Origin: Alteromonadaceae bacterium 2753L.S.0a.02
GTDB taxonomy: Bacteria > Pseudomonadota > Gammaproteobacteria > Pseudomonadales > Cellvibrionaceae
DNA: 64,000 nucleotides
NCBI GenBank assembly: GCA_007827375.1
Contig: VISH01000001.1
Span: 248,001-312,000, forward strand
Direction: 5' to 3'
Below are positions 7,673-16,900 of this stretch, one piece after another. Both the position numbers and the translations under genes were made by a program. Below the pieces are notes generated by a model. It worked only from the letters and a program-made list of their open reading frames with translations. It was not told where the DNA came from and made no database searches. Positions within the stretch are counted from its first letter, which is position 1; every line of letters starts with the position of its first letter.

Positions 7673-8506
7673 ATGATGCAGAACAAACGTGCCAATGCTA
7701 GCTACCCATCGCTGCCCAATCAGGCGCACAGCGCTCTGAATCGCTGCAACCTGCCAGCAGTAATTTTGGGCAGCTTAACCTTCCAGCGTCAGCCCAAGCA
7801 GTTGCTCATAGACGGCGTGCTGGAAATGCACGCGCAACTGTTCGATTCCCTGGAAGAAGTGAGCAATGCTGAGACGCGCGCCGTTTTCTTCCGGGATTAC
7901 ATGGCCTCCTGCTTTTTACTGGACAACAAAGCCGATGCTGGGTTGGACGAACATGCCCGTTTAAACCGTGGCAATGCCGACTATCTGCGGCTATTACGCG
8001 GCTGGCTGTTCAACCCGGACGGCATTGAAGCTGCGGTATTGAAGCGTTGGGTGGAATCCCGCTTCGGGCTTCTGGCGCGCAACCATCAAGGTTTATTGCG
8101 CGATTTTCACGGCCAGTGCTATGCCCAGTACCAGGCAGACTACATGCGCGGCCTGTACAACACCAACGCATTGGAAGCGCAACTGGATTTGCTATTCAGC
8201 TTTTGTCAGTACGAACTGCAGCGGCGCTTTACCCGCCGCGACCACTGGACGCTGTATCGCGGCGTAAATCACATCAACGATTTCGAAAATCTAACCACCC
8301 AGCAAGACCACCATATACTGCTATTGAATAATCTCAATTCCTTCAGTGCCGATGCCGATTTGGCAGGCATGTTTGGCGATGTGATACTGGAAGTTCGGGT
8401 GCCTCTCAGCAAAGTGCTTTACTTTCCGGGCTTGCTGCCAGGCCTCATGCAGGGGGAAGACGAGTATCTGGTGCTTGGCGGGGTTTATGCGGTCAAGCCA
8501 GTGTAG
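7673..8506 (+). CDS. draT: NAD+-dinitrogen-reductase ADP-ribosyltransferase, DraT
   Basis: A 277-aa protein if the first ATG of the pair at 7673/7676 is used. It carries family features LGSLTFQRQPKQLLIDGV near residue 35, a DYMASCFLLD block, and the NAD-binding LYRGVNH near residue 198 followed by LNNLNSFSADADLAGMFGD. DraT transfers ADP-ribose from NAD+ to an arginine of NifH in ammonium or darkness/energy-depletion shutdown. The start is uncertain because no strong Shine-Dalgarno sequence precedes it. It is divergent from draG, whereas in many diazotrophs the two form one operon. The 3' end overlaps the convergent LytTR gene by 14 bp. Confidence 0.85.
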   Translation: MMQNKRANASYPSLPNQAHSALNRCNLPAVILGSLTFQRQPKQLLIDGVLEMHAQLFDSLEEVSNAETRAVFFRDYMASCFLLDNKADAGLDEHARLNRGNADYLRLLRGWLFNPDGIEAAVLKRWVESRFGLLARNHQGLLRDFHGQCYAQYQADYMRGLYNTNALEAQLDLLFSFCQYELQRRFTRRDHWTLYRGVNHINDFENLTTQQDHHILLLNNLNSFSADADLAGMFGDVILEVRVPLSKVLYFPGLLPGLMQGEDEYLVLGGVYAVKPV

Positions 8507-9404
8507 CGTCTGAATGCAGTTTCACCCCGCCGCCAAAAACACTTTTAACATCTTTGCGACGACTGCGGCTTACCGGCACTTTTAAACCGGTACTCATCAG
8601 GCAATAGGCATTATTGCCGTTAATAACAACGCGGGTGACATGTTTCTTGGCAACCCAATTGGCGCGATGCACCATCATACCCTCTTCGCCAAAGGCTTCT
8701 GCCCAACGGGAAACACTGCCCAGCACCACGGTTTTACCCAACGAGGTATGAACGTTGAGATAGTGCAAGTCAGACGACACCGCCACCAGATCGCGGCCCA
8801 CCAGCTCGGGCAACGAATCCAAAAAGCTTTGCCGCGCCCCCTGCTCGGGTTCACCCTCGGAATGTGGCGACGCCTTGCGCACGGCAAGGTTTTCATCGCT
8901 ACTGTCATGTGGCGATTGCTGATTTACTTGGGTATTGCCCATAAGAATGGGGAAATTGGCAAGCGCCCACACCGTGATAAAACTCGGCACAATCGCAATA
9001 AATTCGCTGAAACTGGCTGCAGCAAATCCATGATTTTGCAGCACCGCCATATCGTCGGCGTCTCTTATATCGAAAACACCTTCCAAACCAACAAACAAGG
9101 GGCAAGCCAACATTGCGCCAAACATTGCCGAAACCACTATGAGTACTGGAAATGAAAGCGGCCTCGGATAGGCCATGCGCAGCAGCACACTAGCCAGCAT
9201 AATCGCCGACATTCCGGTCCCAATTTGCAGCGACCAGAACAGAAACCGGGGCAACAAACTGAGACCCGCTGAGCACTCGGGTTCTATGGAAGTGAAGAGT
9301 ACGGTCGCGAGAAATGCGACGAGCAACACCGTGTTGCGCATTGGCGCAATCCCCAACACAGTGCCAGCTAAAAATTCGAATTGCCCGCGTTCACTCAGTG
9401 CCAT
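8493..9404 (-). CDS. Membrane-anchored LytTR-domain transcriptional regulator
   Basis: A 303-aa protein. Four membrane helices fill the first half (MRNTVLLVAFLATVLF, LFWSLQIGTGMSAIMLA, VLIVVSAMFGAMLACPLFV, AIVPSFITVWALANFPI). The C-terminal 100 residues are a LytTR DNA-binding domain: LVAVSSDLHYLNVHTSLG, MMVHRANWVAKKHV and LKVPVSRSRRKDVK. No receiver domain or kinase partner is present, so the membrane part is probably the sensor. The ATG at 9402-9404 follows GGAGA. It is divergent from the TonB receptor at 9631, 226 bp away, the usual position for a local regulator; that link is inferred. Confidence 0.85.
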   Translation of the reverse strand: MALSERGQFEFLAGTVLGIAPMRNTVLLVAFLATVLFTSIEPECSAGLSLLPRFLFWSLQIGTGMSAIMLASVLLRMAYPRPLSFPVLIVVSAMFGAMLACPLFVGLEGVFDIRDADDMAVLQNHGFAAASFSEFIAIVPSFITVWALANFPILMGNTQVNQQSPHDSSDENLAVRKASPHSEGEPEQGARQSFLDSLPELVGRDLVAVSSDLHYLNVHTSLGKTVVLGSVSRWAEAFGEEGMMVHRANWVAKKHVTRVVINGNNAYCLMSTGLKVPVSRSRRKDVKSVFGGGVKLHSDATLA

Positions 9405-9630
9405 GGGGTAGTCTCCATACTGCGAATTAATGACCGATGTCACGAACGGATAGCTTACTGCACGAACGGTAAAACTTCCGCTGATACATAATTCATGCGG
9501 TTTATAGCAGTTTTCACGGGCCACTCACAAGACCGCCCTCAACATCACGCCAAGTTATTAAACATCAACTTATAGTCTCCCCGCTTTCAGATCCACGTAT
9601 TAACAATTAAACCGAAAATCCGAGAGAGCC

Positions 9631-12027
9631 ATGAAGATACACATAAACTTAGGACTGGTTTTAACGCTTTTTACCGCACTGTGCTGCGCAAACATCGTCC
9701 AGGCAGCCAGCGGTGAAATCCGCATTACCTTGTACGACACAGATACCAACCGCACAATCAGCGACGCCCAAATAGAACTCCAGGCCCGCGACCAAACTGA
9801 CCTTGCGCCTCAAATTACCGACGCGCAGGGGCAGGGCCTGTTCAGTGAATTACCTCCCGGTTTATACGACGCGGAAATACACCATCCCAACTATCAGGCA
9901 GGACGCCTCACCAGTATTCGTGTGCAATCCGGGAAACTCACACCGGTTGAATTAAAACTCAAATTCACCAGCAGCGGTGTCGAAGAAGTCGTGGTATACG
10001 CCACCGAAGAACAGGGCGAGCGCCTCGGCTCGGTGGGCTCGAGCCGACTCAACCGCGAAAGCCTGCGTTCTGCACCCGGCGGTGGCGGCGATGTGTTGCG
10101 CTCCCTGGACGGCCTGCCCGGCTTGTTTTCAGACGGTGATTTTTCCAGCTACACGGTGCGCGGTAATGGCCCGCGAGACAACCTTATTTTGGTCGACGGC
10201 ATCGAGCTCGACAGCGTCGTGCACTTTAGCGATGCCTTTGGCGATCGCGAAGAATTGGAAGGTGGCGGGCGTTACTCCATATTTGCCCCAAACATTGTTA
10301 ACAGCGCAACCTTTCAGCCGGGTGGCTGGGGGCCGCGTTACGCCGGAAAGGCGGGCTCACTGTTAGAACTGGAAGTCGCCAAAGGCAACCCAGAAACCGC
10401 AACCTTCACCGCCAACCTCGATATTGCCGGCCCCGAACTGGGTTACAGCGGCCCCAGCGGGTTCCACAAAGACACCTCATTTCTGTTTTCAGCGCGCCAC
10501 CTGGATTTCACCACCTTGTTTGAAACCGTAGGGCTGGACGATATCGGCAAGCCCAAACTCAGCGATATCATCTTCAAATCCAGCAGTCAGCTCGGCGATG
10601 CCAGCACCCTGGAGTTCCTGGCGATCTATGCCTCAGAAGCTTACGAGCGCAATGTCGAAAACGTTTTGGCCACCGATGAAAAAAACAATGGTGACTGGGG
10701 CAGTATCGATCTTGTAGACAACACCCGCGATATGGATTTATTGGCAATTACCTGGATTCAACAATTCGGCAACACCGCAGAGTTAAGCAATAAACTCTAT
10801 TCGCGAGGCTATAGCGAAGAAACCGACAGCGGTGAGGCCTACCCCGATTTAACCCCGGTTAATACGCCCGCCCGCGACATTATTACCCGACCAGACATTA
10901 TGTACAGCCACCGCAAGGAAAGTGAACTGGGCTGGCTCATAGATTTTGGCGTCGACAATGGGCTCGGTCGTATTGAAAGCGGTATTGTGTTGGCCCAAGA
11001 AGACGTACTGGCGGAGCAGTCCCTCAGTGGCGACTGGTATTATTTTGTGTTCGACAGCCGCGACTACCGCCCCGACCCCGATCAGAAATTTTTGGTGCTA
11101 ACACCCGAGCAAATCGACAACCGCTACGACGACAGCGAAAACCGTTATGCGTTTTACCTCAATCAGCGCATTGATATAGGCGCGCTGGAATTGCGTGCCG
11201 GCGCCCGCTACGACTACGACAGTTACACCGAACAGGGCATCACCTCACCCCGTATTGGCGCCGCCTGGCAAGTTGGCGACCGCACGTTCCTCAGCGCCAC
11301 CGCCGGCCGCTATCACCAGCGCCCCGACATCAAGCCACGCGCCTCAAAAAGCATTGGCCTGCAAAACGAGATAATCGATCAAATCAGCTTGGGGATTCGC
11401 TACGCCTTCGACAGTAATTTGAGTGTGAGCGTGGAGCCTTACTATCAGGAACTCAGCGATTTAATTGTAGAGCAAGACGGTATCGAAGGCCTTTACGCCA
11501 ACACCGGCAGCGGTGAAATCTACGGTGTCGACACATCGCTAGTCCGCCAGTTCTCAGAAAGATGGTCGGGTACATTTACCTACTCCTACAATCAGGCCAA
11601 AGTAAAAGATGCCGATAACCAAAACAGCTACGATGCCGACTTCAGTCGCCCCCATGCCTTCACAATTGGTGGTGTTTGGGAAATCAGCTCCCATTGGAAA
11701 CTGTCCGCACGTTGGAAGTGGGCCTCGGGCACACCCAGCGACAGCTATATTGTGCACGACAATGTGCTCGGCGATGGTAACCCGCTACGGTACTCCCGCG
11801 AAACCACGGCCTATAACACCGGTCGCTATGGCGCCTATAAATCGCTCAATTTTCGCATCGACTATTTTCACCGCATAGGCCCGGTGGGGCTCACCGCGTT
11901 TTTAGATGTGCTCAATGCACTCGGCTCCAGCAACCCTTCAAACAATGAATTCAATATGCTCGCCGGAAAGAATTTCGAAGAAGAAGGCGCTGCCCTGCCA
12001 CTGATGGGTGTGCGACTCGACTGGTAA
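9631..12027 (+). CDS. TonB-dependent outer-membrane receptor with N-terminal regulatory-like domain
   Basis: A 798-aa protein. The signal peptide (residues 1-25, cleaved near IVQAASG) is followed by a carboxypeptidase-regulatory-like Ig fold at about 26-115 (SGEIRITLYDTD to VELKLKF). The plug starts at EEVVVYATEE near 118, which serves as TonB box and linker, with YTVRGNGPRDNLILVDGIEL inside. A 22-strand barrel occupies about 250-798 and ends GVRLDW, with Trp in place of the usual Phe. It transports an unknown ligand across the outer membrane using TonB/ExbBD. The divergent LytTR gene may control it and the SulP gene follows 130 bp later; neither names the ligand. Confidence 0.9.
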   Translation: MKIHINLGLVLTLFTALCCANIVQAASGEIRITLYDTDTNRTISDAQIELQARDQTDLAPQITDAQGQGLFSELPPGLYDAEIHHPNYQAGRLTSIRVQSGKLTPVELKLKFTSSGVEEVVVYATEEQGERLGSVGSSRLNRESLRSAPGGGGDVLRSLDGLPGLFSDGDFSSYTVRGNGPRDNLILVDGIELDSVVHFSDAFGDREELEGGGRYSIFAPNIVNSATFQPGGWGPRYAGKAGSLLELEVAKGNPETATFTANLDIAGPELGYSGPSGFHKDTSFLFSARHLDFTTLFETVGLDDIGKPKLSDIIFKSSSQLGDASTLEFLAIYASEAYERNVENVLATDEKNNGDWGSIDLVDNTRDMDLLAITWIQQFGNTAELSNKLYSRGYSEETDSGEAYPDLTPVNTPARDIITRPDIMYSHRKESELGWLIDFGVDNGLGRIESGIVLAQEDVLAEQSLSGDWYYFVFDSRDYRPDPDQKFLVLTPEQIDNRYDDSENRYAFYLNQRIDIGALELRAGARYDYDSYTEQGITSPRIGAAWQVGDRTFLSATAGRYHQRPDIKPRASKSIGLQNEIIDQISLGIRYAFDSNLSVSVEPYYQELSDLIVEQDGIEGLYANTGSGEIYGVDTSLVRQFSERWSGTFTYSYNQAKVKDADNQNSYDADFSRPHAFTIGGVWEISSHWKLSARWKWASGTPSDSYIVHDNVLGDGNPLRYSRETTAYNTGRYGAYKSLNFRIDYFHRIGPVGLTAFLDVLNALGSSNPSNNEFNMLAGKNFEEEGAALPLMGVRLDW

Positions 12028-12039
12028 ACACGGCGCTTC

Positions 12040-12074
12040 CCGGCGGCTCGCTGCACATCGCTGCAAGCCGCCGG
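12040..12074. repeat. Strong GC-rich hairpin between TonB receptor and SulP genes
   Basis: CCGGCGGCT (12040-12048) pairs perfectly with AGCCGCCGG (12066-12074) around a 17-nt loop. It has no T-tract, so it is a weak terminator at best, or an mRNA-stabilising stem between two genes of one transcript. Confidence 0.5.
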
Positions 12075-12157
12075 ATGTGTGCAAGGTTTAAAGCGACACC
12101 ATTCACGCTCCCCTGCGCAACTACTCAAACGCCGTTAAAAAGCGTATAAAGTGGCTT

Positions 12158-13813
12158 TTGCAGGCGAACCACATTGTGTTTTCTTTAAACAGATTGACCA
12201 CAAATCCGCTGGGTGACCTCAGCGGTGGCGTTACCGCGGCGGTTGTCGCGTTGCCGCTGGCACTGGCTTTTGGCATTTCCTCTGGCGCTGGCCCCATAGC
12301 CGGCCTTTACGGCGCCATCATTGTTGGCTTGTTTGCCGCCATCTTCGGTGGCACCCCCTCGCAGGTTTCCGGCCCCACCGGCCCAATGACCGTGGTGATG
12401 ACGGCGATGATCGCCGGGTTCGTCGCCAAATACCCAGACAGCGGCCTGGCCCTAAGCTTTACCACGGTGTTCCTGGGCGGCTGCCTGCAGGCGGCATTCG
12501 GCGTTTTACGCTTGGGCAAATACGTGGTGATGGTACCCTACCCGGTAATCTCCGGATTTATGACCGGTATCGGGGTCATTATTATCGTGCTGCAACTTGC
12601 GCCGCTGCTGGGGCAGGCCACCCAGGGCAATGTGCTCACCGCGATCACCCTGTTACCCGAAAATATTGCCAACATTAACCCCAATGCCGCAATGCTCGGC
12701 GCACTGGCTCTGGCAGTCACTTTCGGGTGGCGCGGTAAAGCCAATCGCGTGCTGCCTTCGCCACTGCTGGCACTTATTGTGGTCACCCTAGCCGCTTATT
12801 TTATCGACCCGTCGCACACGGTGGATCGCATCGGCACCATTCCCTCAGCGCTTCCCTCATTAATACTGCCAGCATTCAGTGGCGATCTGCTGAAGGAAAT
12901 GCTGGTAAACGCATTGATGCTGGCGGTACTGGGTTCCATCGATTCGCTGCTCACCTCACTGGTGGCCGACAATGTGACCGGCACCCAACACGATTCCGAT
13001 CGCGAGCTGGTGGGCCAGGGCATCGGCAATGCCGTGAGCGGTTTGTTTGGCGGCCTGCCCGGCGCCGGCGCTACGATGCGCACCATGGTAAATATTCGTG
13101 CCGGTGGCAGCGGGCCCCTTTCCGGCGTGACTCATGCGCTGGTTTTGGTAGCCGTTGTTGCCGGTGCCGGGAAATTATTTGAAAGCATTCCCCTGGCCGC
13201 GCTCGCGGGTATTTTAATTAAAGTGGGCGTGGATATTATCGACTGGCCGTTTTTAAAACGCTTGCGTCGCCTGCCTAATTTTGCAGTCTTTTTAATGTTT
13301 ACGGTTTTTGTACTCACCGTTACCGTCGATTTAATTACAGCGGTTTTTGTCGGTGTATTTATCAAAAACACGGTGGTTATCAGCAAGCTTTCCGATCTGC
13401 AACTGGGTGAGTTTGTACTCAGCGATGGTCACGCCAACACCGAACTGTTAACCCCGGAAGAACAGCAATTTCTAAGTGGGGAACAGGGCGAAACCGTTCT
13501 CTTAAAACTTACCGGGCCAATCAGTTACGGCACCGGGCGCGGTTTGAATTTATTATTCGATCCCTTTAAACACCACCAGAAACTCGTGATCGATATCGCC
13601 TATGCCAAGCTCATCGGCGTTTCCACCGCCATGGTCTTGGAACAACTGGTGCGTAAATCCCTGGCGCGTAACGCCCGTGTTGCACTGGTCGGTGCCGATG
13701 TGAAGTTACACGGTGAATTGGCAAAAATGGGCTTGATTGATGTGGTCGGGGCAAAGCACTGTTTCGAAAACGTCACCGACGTGAAATGGAATAACCCGGG
13801 CAGCGCCCAATAA
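12158..13813 (+). CDS. SulP family anion transporter (BicA-like) with STAS domain
   Basis: A 551-aa inner-membrane protein. The opening GGVTAAVVALPLALAFGIS, the following SGAGPIAGLYGAII and SQVSGPTGPMTVVMTAMI are the SulP signatures near helices 1-3. FGGLPGAGATMRTMVNI near residue 295 is the second-half signature. A STAS domain fills about 420-545 (TVLLKLTGPISYG, AMVLEQLVRKSL). The family carries bicarbonate, sulfate or dicarboxylates; the PLALAFG form is closest to bicarbonate transporters of the BicA type, but the ion cannot be fixed by eye. The start is uncertain: TTG at 12158 or GTG at 12176, neither with a strong Shine-Dalgarno sequence. Confidence 0.88.
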   Translation: MQANHIVFSLNRLTTNPLGDLSGGVTAAVVALPLALAFGISSGAGPIAGLYGAIIVGLFAAIFGGTPSQVSGPTGPMTVVMTAMIAGFVAKYPDSGLALSFTTVFLGGCLQAAFGVLRLGKYVVMVPYPVISGFMTGIGVIIIVLQLAPLLGQATQGNVLTAITLLPENIANINPNAAMLGALALAVTFGWRGKANRVLPSPLLALIVVTLAAYFIDPSHTVDRIGTIPSALPSLILPAFSGDLLKEMLVNALMLAVLGSIDSLLTSLVADNVTGTQHDSDRELVGQGIGNAVSGLFGGLPGAGATMRTMVNIRAGGSGPLSGVTHALVLVAVVAGAGKLFESIPLAALAGILIKVGVDIIDWPFLKRLRRLPNFAVFLMFTVFVLTVTVDLITAVFVGVFIKNTVVISKLSDLQLGEFVLSDGHANTELLTPEEQQFLSGEQGETVLLKLTGPISYGTGRGLNLLFDPFKHHQKLVIDIAYAKLIGVSTAMVLEQLVRKSLARNARVALVGADVKLHGELAKMGLIDVVGAKHCFENVTDVKWNNPGSAQ

Positions 13814-13939
13814 GCAAGGCCGCCTCGGGTTAATAACGCTAAGATTTACAGCGCGCTGGCTAACAGCTCAGGCTTAACTGCACTTTAGTTAGCAATAGAT
13901 TAGTTAACAACACAATAGTTAACAGCATAACTATAAAGT

Positions 13940-13959
13940 GCGGCGCACCTGGGCGCCGC
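13940..13959. terminator. Possible weak terminator between convergent genes
   Basis: GCGGCGC (13940-13946) pairs with GCGCCGC (13953-13959) around a 6-nt loop, between the 3' ends of the SulP gene and the large secreted-protein gene. Neither side has a proper T-tract. Confidence 0.35.
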
Positions 13960-13968
13960 AAGCTTCGC

Positions 13969-16900
13969 TTAACTTGAAGAATGCGAAAGCGTTAGATTAT
14001 CGCTGTGAATGCACATGTAATCGCTGTAATCATAAACGCAAGTGGGATCACCATCGCCATCGAAATCGTTGTAGTGTTGCACGTTGCCGTTTGTATCGTA
14101 CTCCCAATACAGCCAGCAATTTTGTGCGTAGTCACCACTGGGCTCCGCGACGTTCGTTAAAGACGAAGCCCACCACTCTGCACCCGCGGTACTCAACCAA
14201 CCAAAATCGCTCGCATTGGGGCTGTCGTAGGTATTCATGGGCAAAAACATTGCGTTGCTACCACTGCCTTGAGTCTCTGGGTGGTAAATACCCAAGGGCC
14301 CCAGGGTGTCGTAATAGCCAAGATCCAGCATGTAATCCCGAGCTAAGGCGTAATCCTCCTGGCTGCGCGGCGCGAACAACTGCAAGCCAACTGCACTGCA
14401 GCTATCGTTTTCATTAACGCCCAGAGTGGCTACGCCGCCGGTTATTTGTTTAAAGGTCCAGCCGCCGTCACCGCTGTTCATATCGCAATAAACATTCACA
14501 GCCGGCAGCGGCCCGGGGCCGTCGGTATCGATATCGTAGTACCCGTCCACCAGCACACCACTGGCACGCAGCGCCTTGCAGGAGGTATTACCCGGCGGCA
14601 CCGGTTCACCGGTGGTATCGCTTTCCATATTCGCGAGATCATCGGCAAAGTTGATATTGTTGGTGAGCAATACGTCGAATAAACACGACGTGAGCAATTC
14701 CGGCGTCGTAATACCGGCGGCATTGCACACACCGGTGGCCCAATCGATATCGGCCTGGGAAAACTCATCCAGCGAATACCCTGAAGCCGGGAACAGCTCA
14801 CCAGCCGCCGGCGCGAAACTCAATGGTCCCTCACCCGGGTTATAATCGAACAGCGAATTATTTATATCCCGCTGCAACCAGCCCTTGGTAAGGTGGTACG
14901 CAAAACATTCATTGCCCGCGCCGCAATTGTAGAGATCATCAAACGACAAAGGTGACGTCAGCAAGGTGCCGTCGCGCAATTTAAAGTCGTCGCTGCTGTT
15001 GCCATTAAAATTACCGAACAAGCCAACCAGTTCACCCTGAGTAATTGCGGGCGGCGTAAGGCCCAGTCCTAAATAACCATTGCGCAGGCGCACCGTTGCA
15101 TCAGCACCATTTTGCCAGTGAACCTCATAACTGCTGGCGACTCGTTCGACGCTGGAACTGCTGTTCGACAAATTAAAAATTTCACCGTCGTTCAGCACCA
15201 CCGGGCTGCCATTGACCATGAGCGTGTCGCCACCAAGCGGTACCTGACTGCTGCTGTAAATCGCAACTCTGTCGCCGTGCACATTAAAGGCAAAGGCTTT
15301 ATTCACCGTTACCCGGGTACTGCTGCCCCAGGGTAACTGACGCACCTGCACCTCATAACTGTTGTCGCCACCCTGCCAGGCCGAGGCAATAAATTCACCC
15401 TTGCCCTGGAAATCGTACTTTGCGCGGTCGAAGGTGTATAAATGCGGGTCGCCTTCGCTTTCGCCAGGGTCGCTGCATTTTTTAGTGAGCACGCCGGCAT
15501 GGTTATAACCCTGCGCAACAAAAGCTACGTTGTGGCTGGTTTCACCTTTGGCGGCGCACGACGATGAAGCCACTACCGTTTGCGTTGCCCCCGCAGCCAC
15601 ATTAAAACTGGCCGGGCTGGTCGCGAAACCCGAAACACTGGCGGTCACCGATACGCCTTGCGTAGTCGGGTTGTGTACCGAATAATTTTTCGCAATCGCT
15701 TCACCCACTTTACCGCCAACCGTGGCATTCAAGGGCGTAATTTCCAGAACCGCACACACCAGGCTGAGATCGATTGGAGACTCTTCGTTATTATCGTCAT
15801 TCACCAATACCACCTGCTCCTCAAACTCGGTCACCGAGTTGGGGCAGCTAAAACTTAAGGTATGTTCAGCACTCGCGCTGGCGGCAATGTTGAAGCTGCC
15901 GGATGGCAAGGTAAACCAGCTAGCATTGCCTTCAAAATGATAATTAACGGCGGCAGCTGTGGTATTGCTTACGGTAACAACATGAGACTCACTGCTTCCC
16001 GGGTACAACAAACTGCTCAGCTCACGCGGCGTTACCAGCAGGTCTGGCAGAGTCGCAACCCGCAACGGAACACTGGCCGATACATGAGGCCGCAAGCTGG
16101 CCAAGCCGTACATCAGGAACGGCGAGTAATACAGGTGACCGCGCAATTCAAAATCACCTTCATCACCCGCTTGCGGAGTATAAGTCACCGACTCCCCGGT
16201 GATACCGCTCAGCAGGTTCGAGAAATTTCCACCGCTGCTTAAATCCCGCTGCCAGATTTCCATAAACAGCCAGGGCTGCGCCCAATCGGGAATGACCTGC
16301 GGCAACCAGCGCGTTACCGGTGCCTGAATAACCACACTGCCGGGGTATTCGCTATACAGTGGATCTCCCGGTGCGAATCCGTCGATGTACACAGTGTTGG
16401 AAGAAACGCTCAAGCCTTCAAATTGCGGCCAATGGTTTGCAAAAATTTCCGGAGCATCGGGGTCGTTGAAAGTAAACAAGTTAACTTCCGGAACAATATT
16501 GCTCAGGGTAATGGAAGGCGGATCTTTTTCGAAAATACTCAGAATCAACTCGAAAAGACCACCCAGGCCAGCCTCTTTAACCGGGTACAAACTCGCCTTA
16601 AGATAATCGTTTCCCGCAGGCCCAATGTATAAGGGGTCGCTCACCGAATTGAGCATGGCGAGGGGAAATTCAACTTCGCGCCCCAGCGTCACTTCCAATT
16701 CAGGCGCAGTTATATCCACCAGGGAAATATCGTCGAAAAAGGTTGCGCCAAAACTCACCGGCCAGCTACCCGGCGCAATAGACCATAAAATACCGGCTGC
16801 GAGCCCAATATTGGCATCGGTGGTGATGCTTCCAGTTTGCTCATTGGCAATTAAATTGAGATTCGCGGTTATATTGCTGGGGATTGCATCGAAGGGCGCG

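Noticed and set aside
13938..14417. A 159-codon plus-strand frame opposite the giant secreted protein
   Set aside because: Arg/His/Trp-rich antisense composition with no ribosome site; a shadow of the real gene.
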